Shown in pieces: positions 8,769-17,312 of a stretch of 51,155 nt of DNA; positions within the stretch are counted from its first letter, which is position 1; the number at the start of each line of letters is the position of its first letter. Source of the DNA: Bacteroidales bacterium (GTDB taxonomy: Bacteria > Bacteroidota > Bacteroidia > Bacteroidales > Muribaculaceae). The DNA is taken from assembly GCA_014800065.1 (NCBI GenBank), contig JAAVGX010000006.1, positions 1 through 51,155 of the forward strand, written 5' to 3'. The position numbers and the translations under genes were made by a program. The notes below the pieces were generated by a model. That model was not told where the DNA came from. It searched no databases and saw only the letters and a list, made by a program, of their open reading frames with translations.

Positions 8769-8990
8769 ATGGTATATAAAATCACTGACATCATAGAATA
8801 CATAATAGCTATTATAAGCGAGTTTGCATCCAGATTTAATCTCACAGACAAGCAGGCTTTCAGATATATAAGTTTTCATAAAGGAATATCATTTCTTGAA
8901 GAAAACTATGGCATTATCCATACACTTGATTTTGATGAAGCCGTAGATAGTGTGGCAATGTTTTGCAGAAAGTCAGGAGGTGAATTATGA
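8769..8990 (+). CDS. DUF3791-family protein, cassette 1
   Basis: 73 residues. The shape (two amphipathic helices, then F-x-x-x-x-G-x-x-x-L-x-x-x-Y and a final helix) matches the DUF3791 family as I remember it. That family is repeatedly found beside DUF3990 proteins. It ends in SGGEL, and the codons for GGEL supply the ribosome binding site of the next gene (GGAGGTGAATTATG). The C-terminal half of the HTH protein at 49006-49431 has the same block: AFRY, KG, FL, Y, TL, DE and final GGEL. No toxin or enzyme motif is visible; a partner or antitoxin role is inference. The gene is AT-rich compared with its neighbours. Confidence 0.75.
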   Translation: MVYKITDIIEYIIAIISEFASRFNLTDKQAFRYISFHKGISFLEENYGIIHTLDFDEAVDSVAMFCRKSGGEL

Positions 8991-9454
8991 AGCTTTTCCA
9001 CGGATCAAATTTAAGCATCCTGACGATTGATCTTGAGAAGTCAAAACCCTTTAAGGATTTCGGTAAAGGATTCTACTTGTCAGACAATGAAGCTCAGGCT
9101 GCAGATATGGCTAAATTCAAATGTTCTATTTCCGGGGGAGCTCCTATCGTTACAGAATTTGAATTTGATTCCCATGGTTTGAATTCATCTATTCTCAAAG
9201 TAAAGAGGTTTGACACTTACTCAGAAGAATGGCTTGATTTTATCATTGCTAATCGAGAAGGGAAAGAAGTGGAAAAATATGATTTTGTATACGGCCCTAT
9301 TGCTGATGATAAGGTGGGATTTCAGTTACGCAGATATAAGGATGAATTGATTGATAAGGCAGAACTGATTGAGAGACTAAAATACATGAAAGGGATAACT
9401 TTCCAATACTTTTTCGGAAGTGAGGAGGCAATAAAGTATTTGACAAGAATATGA
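8987..9454 (+). CDS. DUF3990-family protein, putative ADP-ribosyltransferase fold, cassette 1
   Basis: 155 residues. It begins MKLFHGS and has FGKGFYL at residues 25-31; His5 and Tyr30 are spaced like the first two members of the ADP-ribosyltransferase triad. A conserved Gln140 (in FQYFF), 16 residues from the C-terminus, may be the third. DUF3990 is, from general knowledge, placed with the ART superfamily; activity is not established here. It overlaps both neighbours by ATGA (8987-8990 and 9451-9454), so the three genes form one translationally coupled unit. The AT-rich composition suggests acquisition. It is likely the effector of the cassette, whose target is unknown. Confidence 0.75.
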   Translation: MKLFHGSNLSILTIDLEKSKPFKDFGKGFYLSDNEAQAADMAKFKCSISGGAPIVTEFEFDSHGLNSSILKVKRFDTYSEEWLDFIIANREGKEVEKYDFVYGPIADDKVGFQLRRYKDELIDKAELIERLKYMKGITFQYFFGSEEAIKYLTRI

Positions 9455-9672
9455 CTAAGGAATTCAAATATTTAAAGGAAGGTCTTGCTTCCGATTTGGT
9501 TCAGTTTCTAATGAAGGACTATGATATTGACCTTCATACGGCTCTGAGTACTTTATATGAATCAGATACCTATTCCAAAATTTCGGATCCCTCGACCGGT
9601 CTTTATTTTCAGGGAAGCCGCTATGTATATTCCTATCTTCAGAATGAACTCCAGACCGGATTGGTTGGGTAA
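9451..9672 (+). CDS. Small third protein of cassette 1
   Basis: 73 residues, mostly helical, with the pattern YDIDLHTAL, then YESDTYSKI, then TGLYFQGSRYVYSYL. Small proteins ending in TGLYFQ-like segments beside DUF3990 genes are familiar to me, but I know no function. It overlaps the DUF3990 stop by four bases, and so is coupled to it. The small gene at the same place in the second cassette (48310-48507) has a comparable helix with F-N-L-D-x-x-D-A-L but is otherwise divergent. Possibilities are an immunity protein or antitoxin of the DUF3990 protein, or a complex subunit. Confidence 0.65.
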   Translation: MTKEFKYLKEGLASDLVQFLMKDYDIDLHTALSTLYESDTYSKISDPSTGLYFQGSRYVYSYLQNELQTGLVG

Positions 9673-9748
9673 AGTAAGTATTTCTATCGGAGTATAGTTA
9701 AACGACCTCAAATAGTGTCTTGGAACTTATAAAAATTCGGCAAACATA

Positions 9749-9778
9749 AGAAGCGCTGTGCCCAAGCACAGCGCTTCT
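9749..9778. terminator. Bidirectional hairpin between convergent genes
   Basis: A perfect 13-bp stem (AGAAGCGCTGTGC and its complement) with a four-base loop CCAA. It lies between the end of cassette 1 and the end of the DUF4960 gene. No long T-tract follows on either strand, so termination is inferred from position and stem strength. Confidence 0.65.
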
Positions 9779-9796
9779 CTATCTGAGAAAAGGATT

Positions 9797-11302
9797 TTAG
9801 CGGGTTTTGAGGTACTCGATGGAGTTCTTGGCCAGGGTTAGGACGTTGTCCTGGTTGGGGTTATTCTTGGGATGGGCGCTGATATCGGGGGTGCCGTCGG
9901 CGTTCTTGAGAGAGAACTCGCAACCACCGTTGCCTATGCAGAGAATCGTACCCTTGAACTCGGTGTTACCCTGCTGAGCTTCCCATACGTTGAGCTGAGA
10001 AACGAAGTCGATCTGGGAGTCCCAAACTCCTAAGGGATAGATGCCGTACTCTGTGGTAAGGATAGTGTAGCAATCCTCGTCCTGATTGCCTTTGCCTGTA
10101 AGAGCCGAGGGAATGTTGAAGAAGAGACAGTTGTGATCCTCAGTCCAACCCGGACCCTTGAAGGCAATCAATTTGCAACGGTCGTTTGAAGTGACCGTGA
10201 GGCCGCGGTAGATGGGGTGGGTGGTGAAATCACGGGTGAACTTTCCGCCCGGATTCAGGCTCACGGCCATATTCCATGTGTCGCCGTTGAAGCCGCCCTT
10301 GCCGGTGCCGATTGCTTTATCGTTGTTCACAAGCATATCCTGCTCGATACGGCCCAACGTGCCCACATATACTGTGGCGTGGCTCCAGAGCAACAGAGAA
10401 CCTCCGTCGGTATACCATTGCTTGATTATCGGAGTGGCCGCCATAACCGATTCCGGCATTTCGAAAACATTCACTTCGGTGTCCGATTCGATGTCGCGTA
10501 TCCAGAAGAGTACTCGGAAGAGGTCAATGTCGGCCTCGTTCTTGATAGAACTGAAACTTACGAAGCGACCGGTAGGATAGGCCTCGTGGAACCAAAGCCA
10601 TGCCGAAGCCTCATCATCGTCGCCCTCGGCCACCAGCGCCTCGGGAGTGTCGTACACACTGAGGAAACCCACGGCAGTCTTACCGATTTTCAGAGATGTA
10701 CTCACCGGCAGCGAGTTGCCTTCTGAATTGGAAGCCACAAGAGTTACGGTCCATTCTTCGCCGTCCTTTACATTGGCGATGGTGTAGGAAGTGGCGGAGG
10801 CGGGAAGAGTCTCGTTGATAGTGCGCGAATCACCGTTGGTGGCTTGGAATTCAACTGTGGTAGCCGTGGGGTTCGCGTCCCAGTTCACAAGCGCGCTATA
10901 ACCACCCTCGGTGTCCAGCTGAGCCATCGACAGTCCGCTCATGCGTCCTGCTCCCGGACGTGTGTAGTGTCGAATCACACCCGATGAGAGATTGGTGCCG
11001 TCCGTGAGCTTGAACACGTAGGTATAGTCGATGTTGGTGTCGATGTTCGGGTGAGTAAAGCTGTTGCCCGACACTGTTTCCTGAAGCACAATAGTATTGC
11101 CGTTGTATACGGTCACCATCATCTGATTGGCCGATGAGGCCGGCCAGCTCCACACATAGTCATCGCCCTGAAGGACACCCTGAAGCGATTCCGCGCTCAC
11201 CGGAGCCAGAATCGGCTCCACTATTTCATAGTCTTTATCCTGGCAGGCGCCGGCTACGATAGCCAATGCTCCGATGAGGAGACTTTTATATAGAGTTTTC
11301 AT
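9797..11302 (-). CDS. DUF4960-type surface lipoprotein of a SusC/SusD locus
   Basis: 501 residues. A lipoprotein signal ends at Cys20 (AIVAGAC). Residues about 30-200 look like two fibronectin-III-like beta domains. The C-terminal half (FLSVYDTPEAL onwards) has the alpha/beta character of the DUF4960 family. In the levan locus of Bacteroides thetaiotaomicron a protein at the same position after SusD binds the glycan at the cell surface; I recall that relation but cannot verify it. By position it should be the SusE-like glycan-binding partner of the SusC/SusD pair upstream. The start lies 20 nt after the SusD gene. No hydrolase follows it. Confidence 0.8.
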   Translation of the reverse strand: MKTLYKSLLIGALAIVAGACQDKDYEIVEPILAPVSAESLQGVLQGDDYVWSWPASSANQMMVTVYNGNTIVLQETVSGNSFTHPNIDTNIDYTYVFKLTDGTNLSSGVIRHYTRPGAGRMSGLSMAQLDTEGGYSALVNWDANPTATTVEFQATNGDSRTINETLPASATSYTIANVKDGEEWTVTLVASNSEGNSLPVSTSLKIGKTAVGFLSVYDTPEALVAEGDDDEASAWLWFHEAYPTGRFVSFSSIKNEADIDLFRVLFWIRDIESDTEVNVFEMPESVMAATPIIKQWYTDGGSLLLWSHATVYVGTLGRIEQDMLVNNDKAIGTGKGGFNGDTWNMAVSLNPGGKFTRDFTTHPIYRGLTVTSNDRCKLIAFKGPGWTEDHNCLFFNIPSALTGKGNQDEDCYTILTTEYGIYPLGVWDSQIDFVSQLNVWEAQQGNTEFKGTILCIGNGGCEFSLKNADGTPDISAHPKNNPNQDNVLTLAKNSIEYLKTR

Positions 11303-11322
11303 CTTTTATAAGTGTATTCCTG

Positions 11323-13056
11323 TTAATAGTTCTTGTTCTGGACGTATAGCCCGGGGATATAGTAGAGCTGGTTATAAGGGATAGGGAAGAATTCGTTCTT
11401 CTCGGCAGTGTAGTGGGCTTCCGTGAGATATTTGCCGTATTCCACACCATTGTAAACCGACTGACTTTCGGTGACGAAGTAGGCATTGAGCACTTCCGAA
11501 GCCACGCCCCAACGGCGAAGGTCGAAGTAGCGGCTGCTCTCCATAGCCATCTCAAGTCGACGCTCCCAGCGCAGGCACTTGCGGGCCTGTTCCTTGGTGG
11601 AGAAGTAGCTTTCGGGGTAGAGAGCGATGTCGCAGAAGCCTGCTGCATAGGCGATATGCTTGTCGATTGAGTTGGATGCACGACGGCGGATATCATTGAT
11701 GATGGTGCGAGCTTCCGACAGATTGCCGAGTTCAATGAGAGCTTCTGCACGCATGAGCATCACATCGGTGAAGCGGAACACATAGTCGTTCATCGCAAAT
11801 GCCTGCCAGGCCCCCTCGAATGTTTCCCCTTCACTGCGCTGCGGAACTTCCTTCAGCGAGGTATAGAAACCGTAAGTGTTGGGAGTGCGGGAGTTGTCGG
11901 TGGTCATCAGGTAACTCTCTTCGTACTTGTAGGGGAAGGTGGGCATACCCACAGTGTGGAAAAGGCGAGGATCGTACTTCTGAGTGCCGGGGTTATCGAG
12001 CATCGGATACCGGTCCGTATCTACTTCGGCATCAAACATTGGCAGTCCGTTTTGGGTGCGGAAGGCGCTTACGAGGTTCTGCGAGGGCTTATGGAAGTCC
12101 CAACCGCACGACCACATCTTCCAGCAGCCGTTCAACACGTTGGACCAGTTGGCGCGTCCGAATCGGGTATTATCGTCGGTGTACTGGCTGGTCTGCACTG
12201 CAAATACCGACTCCTTGCTGTTTTTATACTCCGGAAGGAAGATGTCACCGAAATCCTCCATGTAGCCGTATTGGGAGTTGGCAACAACCTTAGTGTACTC
12301 ATCCACCTTCTTCATATAATCATTGTTGATGAAGTTCACTCCCGTGCCTGACTCGTAGCCCGAGCCCCAGGCAATGGTAAGGTAGCACTTGGCAAGGTAG
12401 GCTGCAGCGGCTATTTTGTTGGCTCGTCCCCCGTCGGTCTGTACTTCAGGGAGCACGGAGTAGGCCTCTTCGAGGTCGGCGATTACCTTGAGGAAGAGTT
12501 CTTCGTAGGTAAACTCATCGTTGCGGGTTTGCTCTACGGTATTGTCCTGATAAACTTGCTCGTCCACCCAAGGTATCTGGCGGAACAGGCTCAGCAACTT
12601 GAAGTAGAAATGAGCACGGATAAATTTCACTTCACCTCGGCGGATTTTGGCAGTGCTTTCACCCAGGAGCTCGTCACCGCTGGTATTCAACGCCACCAGT
12701 GCGCGGTTGCAGCGTGAAATGCAGCAGTAGAGGCGGTACCACAAGGCATCGGTTTCTCCGGGAGTCGAGGCCGTCAGTGAGGTCCATATTTCAAGAGGAT
12801 GATATCCGGTATCGGTAGTACCGGAGCCGCCCTTGAGGCAGTCGTCGGAGGTAAGGTCGCCGTAGGGCCATAGGTTCAGAGGGCAGTCGTACCAGCAGTC
12901 GCCAAGGGAGGCGTAAGCGGCGTTGACCATCTTCTCGGGTTGCTCCATGGCAGTATCTTCGTCAACGGTGCCCGTGGGAGGTACGTCGATGAAATCGTTG
13001 CACGAGGCTACGGTAATGGTGCCAAGAGCTATAAGCAGGGTGTTGAACAGTTTCAT
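11323..13056 (-). CDS. SusD/RagB-family lipoprotein
   Basis: 577 residues, normal length. A lipoprotein signal ends at Cys19 (ITVASC), and the opening DFIDVPPTGTVDEDTA is typical of RagB/SusD proteins. The C-terminus shows the family pattern RKCLRWERRLEMAMESSRYFDLRRWG, followed by an FFPIPYNQL segment. SusD proteins form the surface lid on a SusC transporter and capture the glycan. The gene lies between SusC (61 nt upstream) and the DUF4960 lipoprotein, in the standard order. The substrate is not readable from SusD alone; the DUF4960 neighbour hints at fructan but weakly. Confidence 0.95.
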   Translation of the reverse strand: MKLFNTLLIALGTITVASCNDFIDVPPTGTVDEDTAMEQPEKMVNAAYASLGDCWYDCPLNLWPYGDLTSDDCLKGGSGTTDTGYHPLEIWTSLTASTPGETDALWYRLYCCISRCNRALVALNTSGDELLGESTAKIRRGEVKFIRAHFYFKLLSLFRQIPWVDEQVYQDNTVEQTRNDEFTYEELFLKVIADLEEAYSVLPEVQTDGGRANKIAAAAYLAKCYLTIAWGSGYESGTGVNFINNDYMKKVDEYTKVVANSQYGYMEDFGDIFLPEYKNSKESVFAVQTSQYTDDNTRFGRANWSNVLNGCWKMWSCGWDFHKPSQNLVSAFRTQNGLPMFDAEVDTDRYPMLDNPGTQKYDPRLFHTVGMPTFPYKYEESYLMTTDNSRTPNTYGFYTSLKEVPQRSEGETFEGAWQAFAMNDYVFRFTDVMLMRAEALIELGNLSEARTIINDIRRRASNSIDKHIAYAAGFCDIALYPESYFSTKEQARKCLRWERRLEMAMESSRYFDLRRWGVASEVLNAYFVTESQSVYNGVEYGKYLTEAHYTAEKNEFFPIPYNQLYYIPGLYVQNKNY

Positions 13057-13117
13057 GGGTAAGAATTTATAGAGTTATAAGGCCGTAAAGACTTATAAAA
13101 ATTTATAATTGAGGAGA

Positions 13118-16100
13118 TTAGAAATCAATTTGCACACCGAAGGAAACGGAGGTCGACAGCGGGTATGCCCAGTTGGGATTTTCGGGGTCCTGGCAAGTGA
13201 GTGAGCTGCTCTTGATGGTGAGCAGGTTTTGGCCGGAAACATACACGCGAGCCTTGCTCATGCGCAGTGCCGACAGCACTTTCGAGGGTAGTGAGTAGCC
13301 CAGCTGGAGGGTACGGAGCTTGCAGTAGGAACCGTTCTCAACAAAGTAGGTGGATGCGCGGCCTTCATCGCCGGTGTTGTTAGTGGAGAGCATGGGGATG
13401 GTCGAAGATGTGTTAACCTCGGGCAACCAGGCGTCAAGTACTCGCACGCCCTTGTTACTGCCGGCATCTACTACGCTCCAGAAGTCGTTCTGATATTTTT
13501 GGTCGTTGTAAACATCCTGACCGATTACGCCCTGCCAGAACATCTGAAGGTCGAAGTTCTTGTAGCGTCCTTCCAGATTCAGACCGAAGGCCACATCGGG
13601 TACAGGGTTGTAGATCCAAGTTTGGTCGGCTTCGGAGATGCGTCCGTCGCCGTTGAGGTCGGCGTAACGGAGACCACCCACTCGGGCACCGGTCTGACCG
13701 GATGCAAGAACCTCGTCGCGGTTCTGGAAAATACCCTCGCACACATAACCTATTCGTGAGCCGTAAGGCTTGCGGGCTTCTACCAGATTCTGGGTTGTGG
13801 TGTGTACATATGAGCCTGTTGCTGTTTCGGGGAGGTACGTCACGCGGTTGCGGAAGAAGTCGAGGTTCAGGGTAGCGCTATAGTCGAATCCGCATTTGAG
13901 GTTGTCGCGCCATCCAAAGAGGAATTCCATACCCCAGTTGCGGAGGCTCGGACCGTTGAGCCAAGAAGCGCCGCCTTCGCCCATTGCACCAAGATACGCC
14001 GGGTTGATAAGCATATCCTTCACATCCTTGATGTAGGCGTCCACTGTACCGAACAGGCGGTTGTTGAGCATGCTGTAGTCAACACCTGCATTATACTGGA
14101 TGGTCGATTCCCATTTCAGATTGGGATTCTCGGTCTGGGTGGCGTAGTAGCCCGAAGGGAACACACCGCTCTGTTGGAGCAGGATGTCGTAGGCGGTGGA
14201 GCTGATGCGGTCGTTGCCGTAGTCGGCGATGTACAAACCGTAGCGGGCTGTGTTGGAGATGGCCTGATTACCGGTCTTACCCCAGGAGAGGCGAACTTTC
14301 AGGTCGTTTAGCCAATGTTTGCGGATATTCTCGCTGATACGGTAGCCGAGGGTAACTGCAGGGAATGTACCATAGCGGTTATTGCGACCGAAGCGGCTGG
14401 AACCGTCGCGGCGGATGGTGAAGGAGGCAAGTAGCAGATCGCGCCAATTATAGTCTGCCTTGGCAAAGAAGGATATAAGAGCGTAGGCCGACTTGTTGCC
14501 TGTTGAACGTTCAACGCCGGACGATGCGTCGGGATACATATAGTCAGGTGTTTCAAGGTCGTAGTTCTCATTGTAGCCCGCGAAGTCGATGCGGTTCTGA
14601 CGGAACATTTCCATACCTAACAAGGCGGTGAACATATGCTCGTCCTTGATGGCGAAGTTATAGTTGGCGGTGTTGGTCCAGGTCCACTTGGAGTCGTTTG
14701 CCTGGCTCAGGGTGGTGGAATTGGTATCGTTGTTAACGATGTCGCTGTGGAACGTATAGTTGTACGAGTGAATGAAAGCTGCATCGTAGTCCAGACCGAA
14801 GTTGGAACGGAGCACAAGGCCCTTGACGGGTTTGATATCGATGTATGCGTTGCCGAACAAGCGCCAGATTTTGAGAGCATTGTCCTTGTTGAACACGATT
14901 TCGCGAACCGGGTTCTGACGGTCGGGCATAGAACCTACCGGGCCGGCGAAGGTGGTGCCGTTGGTTTCGTACACGGGTATCGCCGAGGGCATCTTCAGGG
15001 CATTTTCCATCGGGTAGCAGTCCACCTGATCGGTGTAGGTCAAGGTGAAGTTTTCGCCTACGCTTACGGTCTTGGAGATGTTGAAGGTGGTGTTGATACG
15101 GGCTGCCAGATTCTCAAAGTTGGAGTAGCGGATAATACCTTGATTGTTGCGATAGCCCAAGGAGAAGAAAGAAGTGCTCTTTTCGGAGGCGGTACTAACA
15201 GCAACATCATAATTCTGAGATACAGCCACACGAGAAATTTGATCAAGCCAATCGGTGTTGCTCATCATCATGGTTTGCTTCGAATTCATATAGCCGTCGT
15301 AAAGACCATTGACGGTATAATCCACATACTGACCGGTGGCGGGATTGTACACATGCACCGGCAGACCGGTAGTGGCGTTGAGGTTCAGGCCGTAGCTTGA
15401 TGCGTAGCCCACGGGGTCGATACCGTCGTTGAGAGCGGCCTGAGCCATCGCGGTGGCGTAGCCCTGAGTGTCGAGCAGCTTCATGGTGCTCTGATTGGTA
15501 TAGAATTGGGTGGTCACATTGGCTGAAAAACTAACGTTCACCTTTTGATTTTCAGCAAGTTTGCCTTTCTTGGTGGTGATGATAATCACACCGTTGGCGG
15601 CGCGTGAACCATAAATTGAAGCCGAAGCGGCGTCCTTGAGCACCTGCATGCTTTCGATATCGTTGCTGTTGAGCGAGTTTAGGCTTGCCGTGGTTGGCAC
15701 ACCGTCGATAATGAACAGAGGGTCCTGAGAGGCGTTGAAAGAACCGATACCACGGATGCGCACCGTGCCCGTACCCACGGGAGAGCCGTTGCCGGTGATG
15801 GTCATGCCGGGAATTTTACCCTGAAGGGCACGCATAGGGTCAGCATCGCTCATTGTTTCAAGTGATTTAGTCGAAACCACCGAAACGGCACCGGTAAGGT
15901 CGGCCTTGCGCACGGTTTGATAGCCGACTACCACAAGCTCATCGAGAACATCGCTGTTTTCATTAAGATAGATGTTGAGCTGCGGTTGAGCCAACACCTC
16001 GGCTGTGGTAAATCCAACATAAGAAACAGTAAGAAAAGCATCTTCTGGAACTGAGATTTGGAAATTTCCGTCGATGTCGGTCACGGCCCCGGCACCATTG

Positions 16101-16243
16101 GCCTCGCACTTGATGGAAGCGCCGATCAGGGGCTCATCATCAGTGGCCGAAAGGACCGTACCCTGCACAGATATCATAACCTGTGCTTGTGCAACTGTTG
16201 CAAGCAGCAGCATCAGTAAGGCACTGAGAATAGATTTTTTCAT
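13118..16243 (-). CDS. SusC/RagA-family TonB-linked outer-membrane transporter
   Basis: 1041 residues from the ATG at 16243. I chose it because it opens with a clean signal peptide (MKKSILSALLMLLLATVAQAQ), whereas the longer frame to 16369 adds a segment reading through the promoter. Domains in order: signal peptide, carboxypeptidase-like domain (VQGTVLSATDDEPLIGASI), the family-marking plug motif (DELVVVGYQTVRKADLTGAV), plug (IRGIGSFNASQDPLFIIDGV), then a 22-strand barrel ending in phenylalanine. It imports oligosaccharides across the outer membrane with TonB energy. It pairs with the SusD downstream. No sensor regulator is adjacent; the next gene upstream is divergent and unrelated. Confidence 0.95.
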   Translation of the reverse strand: MKKSILSALLMLLLATVAQAQVMISVQGTVLSATDDEPLIGASIKCEANGAGAVTDIDGNFQISVPEDAFLTVSYVGFTTAEVLAQPQLNIYLNENSDVLDELVVVGYQTVRKADLTGAVSVVSTKSLETMSDADPMRALQGKIPGMTITGNGSPVGTGTVRIRGIGSFNASQDPLFIIDGVPTTASLNSLNSNDIESMQVLKDAASASIYGSRAANGVIIITTKKGKLAENQKVNVSFSANVTTQFYTNQSTMKLLDTQGYATAMAQAALNDGIDPVGYASSYGLNLNATTGLPVHVYNPATGQYVDYTVNGLYDGYMNSKQTMMMSNTDWLDQISRVAVSQNYDVAVSTASEKSTSFFSLGYRNNQGIIRYSNFENLAARINTTFNISKTVSVGENFTLTYTDQVDCYPMENALKMPSAIPVYETNGTTFAGPVGSMPDRQNPVREIVFNKDNALKIWRLFGNAYIDIKPVKGLVLRSNFGLDYDAAFIHSYNYTFHSDIVNNDTNSTTLSQANDSKWTWTNTANYNFAIKDEHMFTALLGMEMFRQNRIDFAGYNENYDLETPDYMYPDASSGVERSTGNKSAYALISFFAKADYNWRDLLLASFTIRRDGSSRFGRNNRYGTFPAVTLGYRISENIRKHWLNDLKVRLSWGKTGNQAISNTARYGLYIADYGNDRISSTAYDILLQQSGVFPSGYYATQTENPNLKWESTIQYNAGVDYSMLNNRLFGTVDAYIKDVKDMLINPAYLGAMGEGGASWLNGPSLRNWGMEFLFGWRDNLKCGFDYSATLNLDFFRNRVTYLPETATGSYVHTTTQNLVEARKPYGSRIGYVCEGIFQNRDEVLASGQTGARVGGLRYADLNGDGRISEADQTWIYNPVPDVAFGLNLEGRYKNFDLQMFWQGVIGQDVYNDQKYQNDFWSVVDAGSNKGVRVLDAWLPEVNTSSTIPMLSTNNTGDEGRASTYFVENGSYCKLRTLQLGYSLPSKVLSALRMSKARVYVSGQNLLTIKSSSLTCQDPENPNWAYPLSTSVSFGVQIDF

Positions 16244-16273
16244 GCTATTGTGATTTTTGTGATTTTTCTGCTG

Positions 16274-16281
16274 CAAAGTTA
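16274..16281 (-). promoter_or_regulatory. -7 box of the SusC/SusD/DUF4960 operon
   Basis: TAACTTTG on the minus strand lies 30 nt before the SusC ATG at 16243, so the leader is about 26 nt. The -33 position lacks a clear TTTG, which fits a promoter that needs an activator, but this is inference. Confidence 0.5.
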
Positions 16282-16404
16282 CCTCCTTTATCATGCCTAA
16301 TCTATTAAAAATCGACCCAAGTACGACAAAATTGGTGCAACACAACAAAAATATCGCTTTTTGCATCAAAATTAGGCCTATTCGCCGGCCCTTACGGGCG
16401 TCAC

Positions 16405-16435
16405 TTTGTTTTCTCAGCGGAATTTGTTAACTTTG
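16405..16435 (+). promoter_or_regulatory. Full Bacteroidota promoter predicting a leaderless mRNA
   Basis: TTTG (16405-16408), a 19-bp spacer, then TAACTTTG (16428-16435): an exact consensus. The ATG of the 4Fe-4S gene follows after only four bases. Because the box is centred near -7, transcription should begin at or within a base of the A of the ATG. Confidence 0.75.
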
Positions 16436-16439
16436 CCGT

Positions 16440-17312
16440 ATGTATAAATCAATTCGCATACTCCGAATCATCATATCGCTCGTGGCTATGGCAGTTCCCA
16501 CTTGGGCATTAATAGCCGGTTATGAGAGCGTCTTTGCGCGTATGCAGATTTTTGTGAGCATCACATCCGGAGCCGGTGTCATTTTGCTTTTCTGGGTTCT
16601 GGTCACTTTTATTTACGGGCGGATATATTGCTCCACGATGTGTCCACTTGGAACAATGATGGACTGCGTTGGTGCAGCTTCGCGCCTAATCCGCAAGCAG
16701 AGCAAGCAATTCCGCTATGCGCCACCGGCATCGCGAATGCGATGGATGTTTTTGGCGCTCACCATTGTGCTTATGCTTTCATCGTCGGCATTGATTTCCA
16801 CATTGATGGATCCGTACAGTGCCTACTCCCGTATAATCGAGGAATTTATCGCCCGCCCTCTCGGACGCTCTTTCGACAGCATTCGCTTCGGACTTTCTAC
16901 CCTGATTGTGGCTATCGTCACCGCCGTCGGTGTGGTATGGGCTGCATGGAAGAACGGGCGTGTAATTTGCAATACAGTTTGCCCGGTGGGAACGTTGTTA
17001 GGAGCTTGCGCCAAGCGTTCTGTTTTCCATATCGAAATAGAACCCGACCGCTGCACCGGTTGCGGTGAGTGCGAACGCGTATGCAAGGCAAGGTGCATAA
17101 AACTGACTGACCGCCTGGTCGACAATTCCCGCTGCGTTACCTGCTTCGATTGCACGGCAGTGTGTCCGCACGATGCTATAAACTATAAGGCGGGGCGTCA
17201 TCAACTGGGAATTCCGATGCTGCAATCAACAAATCCACCGACAACAATGGCCTCGCTCGACGGTACCACACAACAGATATCACAAAATGAAACAATACCT
17301 CCAACTGCTTGA
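16440..17312 (+). CDS. Membrane-anchored 4Fe-4S protein, NapH/polyferredoxin-like
   Basis: 290 residues. Membrane helices are predicted at about 7-27, 38-60, 101-122 and 150-172. There are two CxxxCP motifs (Cys64-Cys68-Pro69 and Cys177-Cys181-Pro182), characteristic of NapH/MauN/RdxA-type proteins. Two ferredoxin clusters follow: [11 protein letters not shown] (205-215) and [12 protein letters not shown] (232-243), each CxxCxxCxxxC. It should carry electrons between quinol and a soluble or periplasmic partner; the partner is not visible here. The ATG at 16440 keeps the first membrane helix, so it is preferred although it lies 4 nt after the promoter box. The last 26 bases overlap thyA. Confidence 0.85.
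   Translation: MYKSIRILRIIISLVAMAVPTWALIAGYESVFARMQIFVSITSGAGVILLFWVLVTFIYGRIYCSTMCPLGTMMDCVGAASRLIRKQSKQFRYAPPASRMRWMFLALTIVLMLSSSALISTLMDPYSAYSRIIEEFIARPLGRSFDSIRFGLSTLIVAIVTAVGVVWAAWKNGRVICNTVCPVGTLLGACAKRSVFHIEIEPDRCTGCGECERVCKARCIKLTDRLVDNSRCVTCFDCTAVCPHDAINYKAGRHQLGIPMLQSTNPPTTMASLDGTTQQISQNETIPPTA

Noticed and set aside
14636..15400. 254-residue plus-strand frame inside SusC
   Set aside because: Antisense to a very strong SusC protein; Val/Gly/His-rich, without any family resemblance.
16244..16369. Extended SusC start
   Set aside because: It would translate the promoter region and lose a clean N-terminal signal peptide.
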